A stretch of 64,000 nucleotides of DNA, taken from the NCBI GenBank assembly GCA_005788175.1, contig SXYX01000012.1, positions 169,379-233,378 of the forward strand, read 5' to 3'. The position numbers were made by a program, and so were the translations under genes. The stretch comes from Acidobacteriota bacterium (lineage in GTDB: Bacteria; Acidobacteriota; Holophagae; Holophagales; Holophagaceae). Below, in pieces: positions 41,452 through 50,126 of this stretch (within the stretch, counting starts at the first letter, position 1; each line of letters begins with the position of its first letter). The notes beneath the pieces are model-generated. The model worked only from the letters and a program-made list of their open reading frames with translations, searched no databases and was not told where the DNA came from.

Positions 41452-42126
41452 TTAGCCTAGACATTGAGCGCAGCGAAGACCCGCTCGGAGGTTCTTAATT
41501 ACGCTAGGCAGTGCCTCGAGGGAATCGATTTCGACAAAATCAGGTCCCAGGTCTTGACGAGGAGCCTTTTTACCCTTTCGATTGATCCAGATAGCGGACC
41601 AACCTGCCGATAGAGCCCCCTCAATATCGTCATTCCAAGTATCACCGACCATTACCAAATCCCCAGGAAAGAGGCCGAGATTCTTTTGTACGTGCTCGAA
41701 AATCTTAGGATTGGGTTTCATTAAAGCGAGAGCTGCACTAATAAATTGATTGGGAATTCTCTGGGATAATCCAAGGCGATTTAAAAAGCTCAGACCGAAG
41801 GATTGCGTATTAGTCAGTAAACCAAGGCGTACCATCGCGGCAGTCTCCTCGAGGCAAGGGAGAGTATCTTCAAATAAGGCGACTTCTAAATCCGAAGCAT
41901 TGAAATCTCTAGACCAATTCAATTCAGATTCAGTTGACCTGAAAGTTAAAGCGGGGCCGTTGCGTCTTGCTTCCACGAGGGAGGAATAGGAAGTTTTCAT
42001 TAAATGATGTTCGAATATTTCTACTTCGCTTGGAACTAGCGTCGCAGACTTTAAGGCATCAAAGGGATTTCCTCTTGGATTGTAGACAAGCGTATTCCAT
42101 AAATCAAACACCGCCGCCTGAATCAC
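41452..42126 (-). CDS. HAD-superfamily hydrolase
   Basis: A phosphatase-type HAD protein of 224 residues. Motif I is AVFDLWNTLVY (the first Asp is present; the second, usually DxD, is replaced by Trp-Asn as in some HAD members), motif II is LLTNTQ, motif III Lys is in MKPNPKIF, and motif IV is VMVGDTWNDDIEGA. I start it at GTG 42126, two bases beyond the queD stop, because a longer frame reading into queD adds 25 unrelated residues. DLWNTL instead of DxD suggests a changed or lost acid-base residue. Substrate unknown. Confidence 0.8.
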   Translation of the reverse strand: MIQAAVFDLWNTLVYNPRGNPFDALKSATLVPSEVEIFEHHLMKTSYSSLVEARRNGPALTFRSTESELNWSRDFNASDLEVALFEDTLPCLEETAAMVRLGLLTNTQSFGLSFLNRLGLSQRIPNQFISAALALMKPNPKIFEHVQKNLGLFPGDLVMVGDTWNDDIEGALSAGWSAIWINRKGKKAPRQDLGPDFVEIDSLEALPSVIKNLRAGLRCAQCLG

Positions 42127-42127
42127 A

Positions 42128-42475
42128 CTAGTCGCCTTTGTATATGACACAATTATCGGCGGTTTCGTATACCTCGATCTGGCATAGACCAGGCAACTCA
42201 TTGATGAGCTGATCCCAGATCCATTTACTGATATTCTCTGCTGTCGAAAGGGGAATTACGTCATTAATAAAACGATGATCTAGTTTGGATAGGACCCGTT
42301 CTTCTACAATTGGATCCAGATTATCAAAATCTGTCACCATTCCGGTCGTAACATCAGGAACACCTTCGATAGAAATAAAACAACGATAACTGTGTCCGTG
42401 GAGATTTTTACATTTACCAGGATGGTTATAAATAAAGTGAGCCGATTCAAAACCATATTCCTTACGAATGATCAA
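42128..42475 (-). CDS. queD: 6-Carboxytetrahydropterin synthase / PTPS-family protein
   Basis: A 115-residue member of the 6-pyruvoyl-tetrahydropterin synthase family. Zinc ligands are His of ESAHF and the two His of LHGHSY. The catalytic Cys is in GKCKNLHGH, and the second-site acid-base region is DHRFIND with PTAEN-like STAENISKW. In bacteria this usually makes 6-carboxytetrahydropterin for queuosine tRNA modification. No other que gene is adjacent, so a pterin role cannot be excluded. The start is TTG 42475, eight bases after GAGGAG; no ATG is available. Overlap-like spacing with the HAD gene suggests co-expression. Confidence 0.85.
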   Translation of the reverse strand: MIIRKEYGFESAHFIYNHPGKCKNLHGHSYRCFISIEGVPDVTTGMVTDFDNLDPIVEERVLSKLDHRFINDVIPLSTAENISKWIWDQLINELPGLCQIEVYETADNCVIYKGD

Positions 42476-42507
42476 AACTAATACTCCTCTAATTGAATTG
42501 TGTAGCT

Positions 42508-45267
42508 TTATGGATTGATGACTTTATAGATTAAAGCTAAATTGGTTAACGCTGTGAGGTCTTGCTGCCATGAAGTATTGATAGCATATTTAGGCGGAAC
42601 GATCACGGTATCTCCTGGCCCCATATAGGACCAATGGGTCCACCAACCAAAGGGAATAATATTATCGATGATTTGACCATTAGCCTTAAGCAGACGAATA
42701 TTAGAGGAATCTGCATTACGCGTCGTATTTCCTGCTTTTTTGATGGCATCAGAGATTCGAATACGATCATTACGATTTCCTAATTGATAGACAGTAAAAG
42801 GCGAGGCGACTTCTCCAACTACGTAAGCCACAGAAGAAAATTCAGGGATAAAAATTTCATCTCCGTCTATCAATTCGATATCGAGTTGACGATTTCCCTT
42901 TAGTGCTTGAACAAAATCTACAATCAAACGTTTGCTTGATAGTTCTGATAAAGCAAATCGAATTGGATTAGATTGCAGTGATCCAGATACGGGATCTCGT
43001 TTTACTTCGCTTAATCGTGTAAAGACCTCCTCGATGTTTAATGCACTAGGGTCGATCGTAGACGCTCCCACTCCTTGTAATTCGGGGACAATACGTGCAC
43101 CGCGAAGGAAAATACCCGCATCAGGAAAAGCCTTATCGGTTAGACCTCCAGAACGAGTTATCAATTGACTTAAGGTCAAGCCATCATTTTCGATAATATA
43201 TTCACCAGGTCTTTGTACCTGCCCTCGAATAACTATTGATCGATGGAATTTAAAAGAGGGTAGTTCATAAATAGAAATAATATCTTCAGGTGCCAAAATA
43301 GGATTGATAGTTTCATCTTTCAAATCCACCGAACTTTGAGTTTCTGTAAAGAGTAGTTTTTCAAGGTCTAAAACAATTACCGTACTTCCGTTTTCAGATT
43401 GCCCAGACAAACTTTTCGTTCGGGAAAGCTCGGCTCTATACCGATTGGCTTGAGGATAGGGGAGACCAGCACGAAAAATCAAATCCGAGGCACGCATATT
43501 CTCGAGATATTCATACACACCGGCTCGCTTTAGCGGCCCTGACAGGCGGACAAAGCGAGGGAATCTGAAGTCTTCGTTAGAGTAGAAACGTACCACATCT
43601 CTTTCTTCGAGAACCAAATTATGGGTGGGATCTCCCGCTAAGGCCTTTGATACATTAAAGGATAATAAAGATCCTATGTTATCGACCGAGGTCCGCGTTA
43701 TTTCACCACGGAGTAAGTAAGTTGTAGGTAAAAGAAGTTGATTTTTTTTGAGCAGGTCTCCAATACGGACATCTTTATCGGGGGCATAGGGGCCAGGAAT
43801 ACGGATATGACCGGTGAGAAACGCAGAGGATTGGGCTGATGAAATTTTAGGAAGAGCCGTTAGGATGTCTCCATCTCGCAATGTTACAGAAGTTGTCTGA
43901 GAGAGGGCTAACGTCTGAGAAACCCACTCATTCTGTGCATTCTGATATCGACGAGTGTATATACCGGATTGATAGGCTTCGTCAACCCCACCTGCCCATT
44001 GAATAAGCGAGGAAAGAGATTCGCCTTCCTTGAGTTCGAACGACATCTTAGGTATGAGCCCAAGTACATTCCAGTTTTTCAGCCATCTAGGTTGACCATA
44101 ATCAATTTGTTTTTTGATGATTTTACCAAGGGGGCTTACTTCTATTCGTAAGTCTGAAGATTCTTTGGGGAGTAGTGTCAATTGCTGTTTTTTAATACTT
44201 TTTATTTGTTCCAAGATTTTTGATTCTTCTTCTGGCGTAAGCTTGGGGTTAGATAATTTTTTTTCTGCCGTGTTTAGGGATTCTTCAAGTTCGATGTTTA
44301 ATTTTTCTTTCTCAGATAAATCCGTGTAGTCTTTCGATTGAATATCTTTTGTACTTTTATAACTATCGGAGGGAGCAAAATCTAAATCCATAGACCGCAT
44401 TTGCGTTACGCGTCGAAAAGCACCCTCAAGTAAAACCGTAGCGGAGGACAAGGGAACAAAAACCACATCGCCGCTTTGAAGAGCCACATTGAGATTACCT
44501 ATGCCTTCTCCCCTGAGGGGATAAAGATCGATACGATCAACGATTTTTCCTGCGCGAACAATTCTAATATCTCGGAAACTTCCGCTCGAAGTCGGGCCGC
44601 CGGATAAACCCAGAACATTAAGGACACTGCTAAGGCTAGGAACCAGATAGGTCCCGGGCTTATAGACCTCTCCGAGGACACTTATCCGAACTTCCCGAAG
44701 TTTGATGATCTGTAAGTCAATATCTGTTTTTGAAAATTGCTCTGATACGACTCGCTGAACGGCTGCTTTAGCTTTTTTCATGCTAAGGCCAGCTACTTTA
44801 ACAACGCCTACTTTAGGAATCACTAAATCACCTTTACCATCAACTTGAACAGGAGCTTCAAACGTTGCGCTTCCAAAAACATTGAGCTGTAAACGATCCC
44901 CCGTACCTAGAACATAATCTTCGCTGATGCCGCCATCCGTAACAGAAGACATGGGTTGTCGGTACTCAAAAAGATCTGCGGCAAATTGTCTTGATTTATC
45001 TTTACGATCTATTTTTTTTAGCGCCTTAATCTCTTTTTCGAGTTTATTTTCAGCATCTTGAATCTCCATTTTTTTGTCTGCGGTTTCCGTAGGAACTTGA
45101 GATACTGTTGTTGATTGACCTTGTTGGTCTGAAGAAGTATTCCTTTGTCCCGTGGCGTTAGAAATCGCCAAAGCAACTTCTGGGGGGATTTGGGCTTGGA
45201 TACTCTGCGATACACAACAGGACAGTAGGATCAAACCAAGAACAATATTTTTCACGGGTTGTCTCAT
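42508..45267 (-). CDS. Wza-like polysaccharide export protein with multiple SLBB domains
   Basis: A large (919-residue) outer-membrane polysaccharide exporter relative. The N-terminal signal (MRQPVKNIVLGLILLSCC) may be a lipoprotein signal (LLSC). A Gln-rich segment and short coiled coil lead into the Poly_export domain (EDYVLGTGDRLQLNVFGSATFEAPVQVD), then a series of SLBB domains, recognisable by repeated VLGEVYKPGTY, LTGHIRIPGPY, LSGPLKRAGVY, IRGQVQRPGEY and VVGEVASPFTV. Five such repeats make it far longer than Wza (379). The ATG 45267 is chosen over TTG 45291 because it starts the signal peptide. It probably exports capsule or exopolysaccharide with the nearby Wzz-like and WecA-like proteins. 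Confidence 0.9.
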   Translation of the reverse strand: MRQPVKNIVLGLILLSCCVSQSIQAQIPPEVALAISNATGQRNTSSDQQGQSTTVSQVPTETADKKMEIQDAENKLEKEIKALKKIDRKDKSRQFAADLFEYRQPMSSVTDGGISEDYVLGTGDRLQLNVFGSATFEAPVQVDGKGDLVIPKVGVVKVAGLSMKKAKAAVQRVVSEQFSKTDIDLQIIKLREVRISVLGEVYKPGTYLVPSLSSVLNVLGLSGGPTSSGSFRDIRIVRAGKIVDRIDLYPLRGEGIGNLNVALQSGDVVFVPLSSATVLLEGAFRRVTQMRSMDLDFAPSDSYKSTKDIQSKDYTDLSEKEKLNIELEESLNTAEKKLSNPKLTPEEESKILEQIKSIKKQQLTLLPKESSDLRIEVSPLGKIIKKQIDYGQPRWLKNWNVLGLIPKMSFELKEGESLSSLIQWAGGVDEAYQSGIYTRRYQNAQNEWVSQTLALSQTTSVTLRDGDILTALPKISSAQSSAFLTGHIRIPGPYAPDKDVRIGDLLKKNQLLLPTTYLLRGEITRTSVDNIGSLLSFNVSKALAGDPTHNLVLEERDVVRFYSNEDFRFPRFVRLSGPLKRAGVYEYLENMRASDLIFRAGLPYPQANRYRAELSRTKSLSGQSENGSTVIVLDLEKLLFTETQSSVDLKDETINPILAPEDIISIYELPSFKFHRSIVIRGQVQRPGEYIIENDGLTLSQLITRSGGLTDKAFPDAGIFLRGARIVPELQGVGASTIDPSALNIEEVFTRLSEVKRDPVSGSLQSNPIRFALSELSSKRLIVDFVQALKGNRQLDIELIDGDEIFIPEFSSVAYVVGEVASPFTVYQLGNRNDRIRISDAIKKAGNTTRNADSSNIRLLKANGQIIDNIIPFGWWTHWSYMGPGDTVIVPPKYAINTSWQQDLTALTNLALIYKVINP

Positions 45268-45384
45268 GGATATCTCTAAGCAAGGCTGCAAACAGGAAGG
45301 TGCCCGCCCTTCTCAGTATAGATTGCCCCTCACATATCGACTAGTCCGAGAAAAGAGGTTTGCTTTACGCCAATAAAAATGGGC

Positions 45385-46548
45385 TTAGGATTTGATGCTA
45401 GGGTTAGCTTTTCTATTAAGTTGTACCGAAAAAGAGAATCCCAACACCATGATAAGTAAACCTAATCCAACTAAAGAAGTGTACTGATAGACATTTTCTT
45501 CCCATAATCTCAACATTGGCAAAAAGGCTAGAGTCCACAAAATCCCTAAGGTCCATTTTAAATTTTCGCCTGTTTGATTCCAGATAAAATGATGTAAATG
45601 ACAGTGATCTCCTTGCCCCAAGGATCGTCCTTGTTTCAGACGAATGAGAGAAACGTGAATAGTGTCTAAAATTGGATAGGCAAAGAGGAAAAGAATGTGT
45701 TCAATATGATCGGTCTTAATGCTATGAAGAGCCCCTATGGCCAATACAAGACCCATGCTTAACGAACCAGCATCTCCCAAAAAATGAACTTTTTTAATGT
45801 TTAAATAAAAAACTGAGGCCCATAATCCCCAAAATATTGGGCTTAACATCGTAGTTCCATCGTCAAAGCGAAAAATCATAAATGCAGCAAGTCCAAAGTA
45901 ACCCATCGCTAAACCATCTAGGCCATCAATAAGATTAAATAAATTAGGCATACCCCAGCACAGGAGGGTGACTCCCAACACGATTAATGGATAAGAGGGA
46001 GAAATTGTCATGCCAAAAAAAGCGAAATTGAGGGTCTCACTTGGATATCCCAATGGGCTGATTGAATTGATATATAGAACCTTAGAAAATATAGATTGAA
46101 TAAAGCCTAAAGGCGTAGATCCGGAATCACTACCAAGAGCTAATCCGAACACTAAAGCAATGATCAAGGTATATTTAGTTTTAAATCCAGCCGTTATAAA
46201 AGTAATAGGATTTAAACGACGAAAGTCATCCGCAAGACCAAGTAACGCTATAAAAGCAATAAGCCCCCAGGTTAAAGTATCAAAATAAGGTAGGTCAATT
46301 AATTTAAACTGGTGTGCGAAAAACAGGCTGACCATAAATGTCATACCAGCAGTTCTGGGAACATAGTCAGTTTTATTCGTACGATCTTGGGCCGGCAAAT
46401 CATAAAAACCTATAGGTGCTATATGTTTGATCACTAGGCTTGAGATCTTATAGCCCACCAAGGCAGATAGAATAAATGCCGTTATTCGCCAGTCGTTTAA
46501 AATACTCTTAATGAATAAATTTTGATATTCCAAATCAAACACCCTCAA
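45385..46548 (-). CDS. WecA/MraY-family polyprenyl-phosphate sugar-1-phosphate transferase
   Basis: A 387-residue membrane enzyme with about 10-11 TM helices that loads a sugar-1-phosphate onto undecaprenyl phosphate, starting a surface polysaccharide. Family motifs are LLGLADDFRR, NLFNLIDGLDGLA, FLGDAGSLSMG and the GDHCHLHH loop, which typifies the WecA/TagO branch rather than MraY. The sugar cannot be predicted. It lies in the same direction as the Wza-like gene, separated by 117 bases, and is divergent from pnp. No further glycosyltransferases are in the window. Confidence 0.9.
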   Translation of the reverse strand: MRVFDLEYQNLFIKSILNDWRITAFILSALVGYKISSLVIKHIAPIGFYDLPAQDRTNKTDYVPRTAGMTFMVSLFFAHQFKLIDLPYFDTLTWGLIAFIALLGLADDFRRLNPITFITAGFKTKYTLIIALVFGLALGSDSGSTPLGFIQSIFSKVLYINSISPLGYPSETLNFAFFGMTISPSYPLIVLGVTLLCWGMPNLFNLIDGLDGLAMGYFGLAAFMIFRFDDGTTMLSPIFWGLWASVFYLNIKKVHFLGDAGSLSMGLVLAIGALHSIKTDHIEHILFLFAYPILDTIHVSLIRLKQGRSLGQGDHCHLHHFIWNQTGENLKWTLGILWTLAFLPMLRLWEENVYQYTSLVGLGLLIMVLGFSFSVQLNRKANPSIKS

Positions 46549-46663
46549 AAAGGCTTCGCAATTAGTTTTTTCAACTTTACTAAAAACTTAATCTAACTCA
46601 AGCCCATAATATCAGATAACCAAGCAAACAAATCTTCCTAAGTAAGACGCCTAATTTAGATAT

Positions 46664-46692
46664 TTTATTCAATTCTTTCATGGTGTTATACT
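46664..46692 (+). promoter_or_regulatory. Probable promoter of pnp
   Basis: TATACT (46687-46692) is a strong -10. A weak -35, TTTATT (46664-46669), lies 17 bases upstream. The expected start near 46698 leaves a leader of about 170 bases before pnp. Confidence 0.5.
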
Positions 46693-46697
46693 CAATG

Positions 46698-46867
46698 AAT
46701 ACCCATCTGTCTTCGATGGGTGGCGACCTCTGCAGGAAGCCCCTTCCCTAAAATTCTGAAGGGTTTCATGGAGCGATCGCACGTTCTTTTCAATTCAAGA
46801 ACGACGAAGAACCGCCATGGGTCGGATGCCCACTTACATTAATAGGGCTTTCGCCCCGGAGTGAATT
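46698..46867 (+). promoter_or_regulatory. Structured 5' leader of pnp
   Basis: The 319 bases between the WecA-like gene and pnp hold no gene, but the pnp-proximal part folds into five successive hairpins by eye: 46701-46721 (7-bp perfect stem), 46741-46763 (6 bp), 46783-46802 (6 bp), 46818-46832 (4 bp) and 46845-46856 (GGGC/GCCC next to the GGAG Shine-Dalgarno at 46858). No T-tract follows any stem, so they are not terminators. It does not match a riboswitch I know. In E. coli the pnp leader is cut by RNase III and PNPase represses itself there; a similar autoregulatory leader is the simplest explanation. Confidence 0.6.
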
Positions 46868-48982
46868 ATGAATTTGAATACCTTAACCTTCCAGCCTGTG
46901 AATCAAACCATCAATTTGGGTCAAGGCATCGATATTTCTATTGAAACAGGTCGCATTGCCAAACAGGCATCGGGATCGGTGATTATGCGACAAGGGGACA
47001 CTATGGTTCTGGTAGCCGTTTGTCACGCTACCCCCCGTCAAGAATTAGATTATTTCCCCTTGTCAGTTGATTACCGGGAATCCGTTTTTGCCGCAGGAAA
47101 AATTCCAGGAGGTTGGTTCAAACGAGAAGGAAAAGCTAGCACAAAAGAGACCCTTACATCACGCCTTATTGATCGTCCTTTACGCCCTCTGTTTGAAGAA
47201 GGCTACAACGCTGAAGTCATGGTGACAGCTCAGGTGATCAGTTACGATGGCATTCACGCCCCTGAAACATTGGCCATGACTGGCGCGAGCGCTGCTTTGA
47301 TCATCTCTGAGATCCCTTTTCACCAACCGGTAGGAGGCGTCCGCGTAGGTCGTGTCCGGGGGCAATTTGTTATTAATCCCACCACAACCCAAAGAAAAGA
47401 AAGCGATCTCGATCTGTTAATAGCTGGGACAGAAGAGGCCATTGTAATGGTGGAATGCGGTGCTCAAGAAGTGAACGAGAGCGACATGGTTCAAGCCCTT
47501 GTTTTTGGTCATAACCATATTAAAACCTTAACTAAATTCCAACAGGACTTTAGAAATAAAGTCGGTAAGCCGAAGGTTAAAGTCGAGAAAAAAACCTTGG
47601 ATGCTACGTTGCTACAAACTATCACCTCTACCTATCGTGATGACTTACTCAAGGCTCTCACGTTAAAAAATAAACTTGAGAGTTACAAATCGATCGATCA
47701 ACTTAAGGCTATCGTCGTAGAGACTCATGCGGCTGAAAAACCCGAACTGAAGGGAGAAGTAAAAGTCTGCTTTGATCATCTTAAGGAATCTTTATTTAGA
47801 GAGGTAATTCTACAAAAAGGCGAGCGCCTTGATGGCCGTCAATTTGACCAAATTCGTCCACTCAATATCGAAGTCGGCTTCCTTCCGGGAGCACATGGCT
47901 CGGCATTGTTTACCCGAGGTGAAACTCAAGCCCTCGTGACTACTACCCTTGGTACGCAAGATGATGTTCAAACGATTGAAGGTCTTGAGGATGAAGTAAA
48001 AAAATCTTTCTATTTACACTATAATTTCCCTGGTTATTCTGTGGGAGAATGCAAACCCAATCGAGGCCCAGGACGTAGGGAAATTGGCCACGGAATGCTT
48101 GCGGAACGTGCCCTATCTGCAATGTTACCTAGCAGCAAAGAGAACCCCTATACGGTTCGGATTGTGAGCGACATCACAGAAAGTAACGGATCCTCCTCAA
48201 TGGCTACTATTTGTGGTGGGTGCTTGTCTCTCATGGATGCTGGCGTTAAATTGAAAGCCCCTGTGGCAGGTGTAGCGATGGGTCTTGTCAGCGGAGAAGG
48301 AAAATTTGTTGTCTTGACCGATATTGCTGGCCAAGAAGATCATTACGGCGATATGGATTTTAAAGTCGCTGGAACGACAAGGGGTATCACGGCCCTCCAA
48401 ATGGATATTAAAGTGGGGGGTATTACCACAGACGTCCTCACTCGTGCATTAGATCAAGCACGCAAGGGTCGATTAGAGTTATTAGAATCAATGAGTGCTG
48501 TCTTAGCGGCTCCCCGATCTTCTTTTGCTAAGAACGCACCACAAATGGCCTCCATCCAATTACCAAAAGACAAGATTCGTGATGTTATTGGCAAAGGGGG
48601 CGCGACGATCCGTAACATCATTGAAGTTTCCGGCTGTGAAGTCAATATTGACGATAATGGTCTCTGCCAAGTAGCAGGGCCTAACCAGGATAAACTCCAA
48701 GCGGCTCTAAAAATGATTGGAGATCTTATTCAAACGGCTGAAGTCGGTAAATCTTACCTAGGTAAGGTCGCCAAGGTAGTTGAGTTTGGAGCTTTTATAA
48801 CCATTCTCCCGGGCCTAGATGGTTTGCTACACGTAAGCGAAATGGCTCTGCATCGCGTTAAGAACCCTTCGGATGAGGTTAGCGAGGGTCAAGAAATCAT
48901 GGTCAAGTGTATTGGTATTGATGAAAAGAGCGGCAAAATTAAACTTTCACGCAAAGCTCTTCTAGCTCCTGTTACTGAATAA
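46868..48982 (+). CDS. pnp: Polyribonucleotide nucleotidyltransferase (PNPase)
   Basis: A phosphorolytic 3'-5' exoribonuclease of RNA decay. The 704-residue protein has two RNase PH domains (about 10-230 and 315-550; the second with FTRGETQALVTTTLG, the GRREIGHG motif and the DI...DHYGDMDFKVAG catalytic Asp region), a KH domain (about 560-615, IRDVIGKGGATIRNI) and an S1 domain (about 625-695, GKVAKVVEFGAFITILPG). Length is typical (E. coli 711). The ATG at 46868 follows GGAG by 6 bases, next to the last leader hairpin. rpsO, the usual upstream neighbour, is absent. It is alone on the + strand among polysaccharide genes. Confidence 0.97.
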   Translation: MNLNTLTFQPVNQTINLGQGIDISIETGRIAKQASGSVIMRQGDTMVLVAVCHATPRQELDYFPLSVDYRESVFAAGKIPGGWFKREGKASTKETLTSRLIDRPLRPLFEEGYNAEVMVTAQVISYDGIHAPETLAMTGASAALIISEIPFHQPVGGVRVGRVRGQFVINPTTTQRKESDLDLLIAGTEEAIVMVECGAQEVNESDMVQALVFGHNHIKTLTKFQQDFRNKVGKPKVKVEKKTLDATLLQTITSTYRDDLLKALTLKNKLESYKSIDQLKAIVVETHAAEKPELKGEVKVCFDHLKESLFREVILQKGERLDGRQFDQIRPLNIEVGFLPGAHGSALFTRGETQALVTTTLGTQDDVQTIEGLEDEVKKSFYLHYNFPGYSVGECKPNRGPGRREIGHGMLAERALSAMLPSSKENPYTVRIVSDITESNGSSSMATICGGCLSLMDAGVKLKAPVAGVAMGLVSGEGKFVVLTDIAGQEDHYGDMDFKVAGTTRGITALQMDIKVGGITTDVLTRALDQARKGRLELLESMSAVLAAPRSSFAKNAPQMASIQLPKDKIRDVIGKGGATIRNIIEVSGCEVNIDDNGLCQVAGPNQDKLQAALKMIGDLIQTAEVGKSYLGKVAKVVEFGAFITILPGLDGLLHVSEMALHRVKNPSDEVSEGQEIMVKCIGIDEKSGKIKLSRKALLAPVTE

Positions 48983-48996
48983 GTTACTCGATCGCA

Positions 48997-49021
48997 GAGT
49001 CTAGGCTAATCGCCTAGACTC
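48997..49021. terminator. Perfect 10-bp hairpin between pnp and the Wzz-like gene
   Basis: GAGTCTAGGC (48997-49006) pairs with GCCTAGACTC (49012-49021) across a TAATC loop. It spans the stop codon of the Wzz-like gene and lies 15 bases after the pnp stop. Neither side has a T-tract, so it may protect 3' ends or terminate weakly for both convergent genes. Confidence 0.55.
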
Positions 49022-50013
49022 TTGACGAGGAGTTCCTTCAATTGAACACGTCGCGACCAGCCCAAGGTTCCAAGGAAAGCCATGACTCCTAGAAGAAGGG
49101 CGGTCGTGGCTCGTTTGGGACGAGATTTAATAAGCGGCAAATTGCCTTCATCCAAAATGTTTAAGATAGGCATATCATTTTTTTCCTGAAGAAGGGCATC
49201 CTCTCGTGACAACGCCAAAGAAGTGACCAACTGCGTTTGGAGCTTGAGTTCATTCTCTAAGCGAAGGCCCTTGAGGCGGACCTCGGGATCAGGACTAACG
49301 GCATAATTACGGTTGACCGTCAAAAAGACACGTAAGGCTGTCTCAGCTCGATCGAGTTCAGCTCGACCTTCCTGGAGTCGTTTTTCCGAGAAACCGGCCT
49401 TCACACTTCCCTTGGTTTGCGATTTAGTCAACAAAAAATCATTCAATAATTGAACCAAGCGTTTTGCGATTTGCTGACTCAACTGAGGACTTTGGGTTTC
49501 TACCTGAATAGTCAAAGTCTTGGTCTTTATATCGCGACTAATAGTAATGAATCCTCGGGTTTCCATCACCGCTTTATCCATGTTGGATGCTTGAAGATAA
49601 CGATAGAGGGTTTCTTGCCGCGGTCGATTTATATCAAAGTAGAAATATTTGATTTTAAAATCATAGACAGTGTTAAGTAAGGCCTCGCGAACAGGTCGAC
49701 TATTAAGAATGTCGACATAGGCACTATCCGAACTATCCTGCCCAGGAACTGAAATGCCTAATGCTGAGGCTGCTGCCGCTGCGCCTCCAAGGTTGCCTAG
49801 CATTCCACCCGACTTTGTATCAGCTGGGAGAATAATAGCGGTGGAGGTGTAGAAATTAACCTGGAAAAGGGAATAGAGGACTGAAATGGCAATGGCTAGG
49901 ATTCCGTGCTTAAGCGGTAGGGTCCAGTTTCCTGAAACATATCGATCCAAAAAAGCGATCTTATCTAGACTCCATTGATAACAAAATCTGAAGCGGTCAA
50001 TCCATGATTGCAT
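49006..50013 (-). CDS. Wzz-like chain-length determinant / polysaccharide co-polymerase
   Basis: A 335-residue inner-membrane protein with an N-terminal TM helix (about 36-56), a large periplasmic coiled-coil region (about 60-300, including SPQLSQQIAKRLVQLLNDF), and a C-terminal TM helix (about 303-320). The start of the periplasmic domain (NFYTSTAIILPADTKSGG) is typical of Wzz/BY-kinase activators. No tyrosine-kinase domain is attached. It likely sets polymer length for the polysaccharide exported by the Wza-like protein. It starts downstream of the rpoC terminator. Its stop lies inside the hairpin shared with pnp. Confidence 0.85.
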   Translation of the reverse strand: MQSWIDRFRFCYQWSLDKIAFLDRYVSGNWTLPLKHGILAIAISVLYSLFQVNFYTSTAIILPADTKSGGMLGNLGGAAAAASALGISVPGQDSSDSAYVDILNSRPVREALLNTVYDFKIKYFYFDINRPRQETLYRYLQASNMDKAVMETRGFITISRDIKTKTLTIQVETQSPQLSQQIAKRLVQLLNDFLLTKSQTKGSVKAGFSEKRLQEGRAELDRAETALRVFLTVNRNYAVSPDPEVRLKGLRLENELKLQTQLVTSLALSREDALLQEKNDMPILNILDEGNLPLIKSRPKRATTALLLGVMAFLGTLGWSRRVQLKELLVKSLGD

Positions 50014-50083
50014 GCAGAATCTCTTAAGTGGGTTAGTAATTCTAGTTTAGCGAGTTCAAGACTACTATCCTATTGCTTTCAAT

Positions 50084-50110
50084 AAAAAAAGCCCCATAGG
50101 GGCTTTTTTT
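50084..50110 (-). terminator. Intrinsic terminator after rpoC
   Basis: GCCCC (50091-50095) and GGGGC (50099-50103) form a stem with loop ATA, flanked by seven A (50084-50090) and seven T (50104-50110). Read on the - strand it is a classic GC stem plus U-run, 17 bases after the rpoC stop, closing the secE-to-rpoC block. The symmetry would let it work in both directions. Confidence 0.93.
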
Positions 50111-50126
50111 ACTCGACAAGGTTGGC

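Noticed and set aside
46773..46780. GCGATCGC octamer in the pnp leader, like the cyanobacterial HIP1 palindrome
   Set aside because: A single occurrence noted here; nothing else suggests a cyanobacterium.
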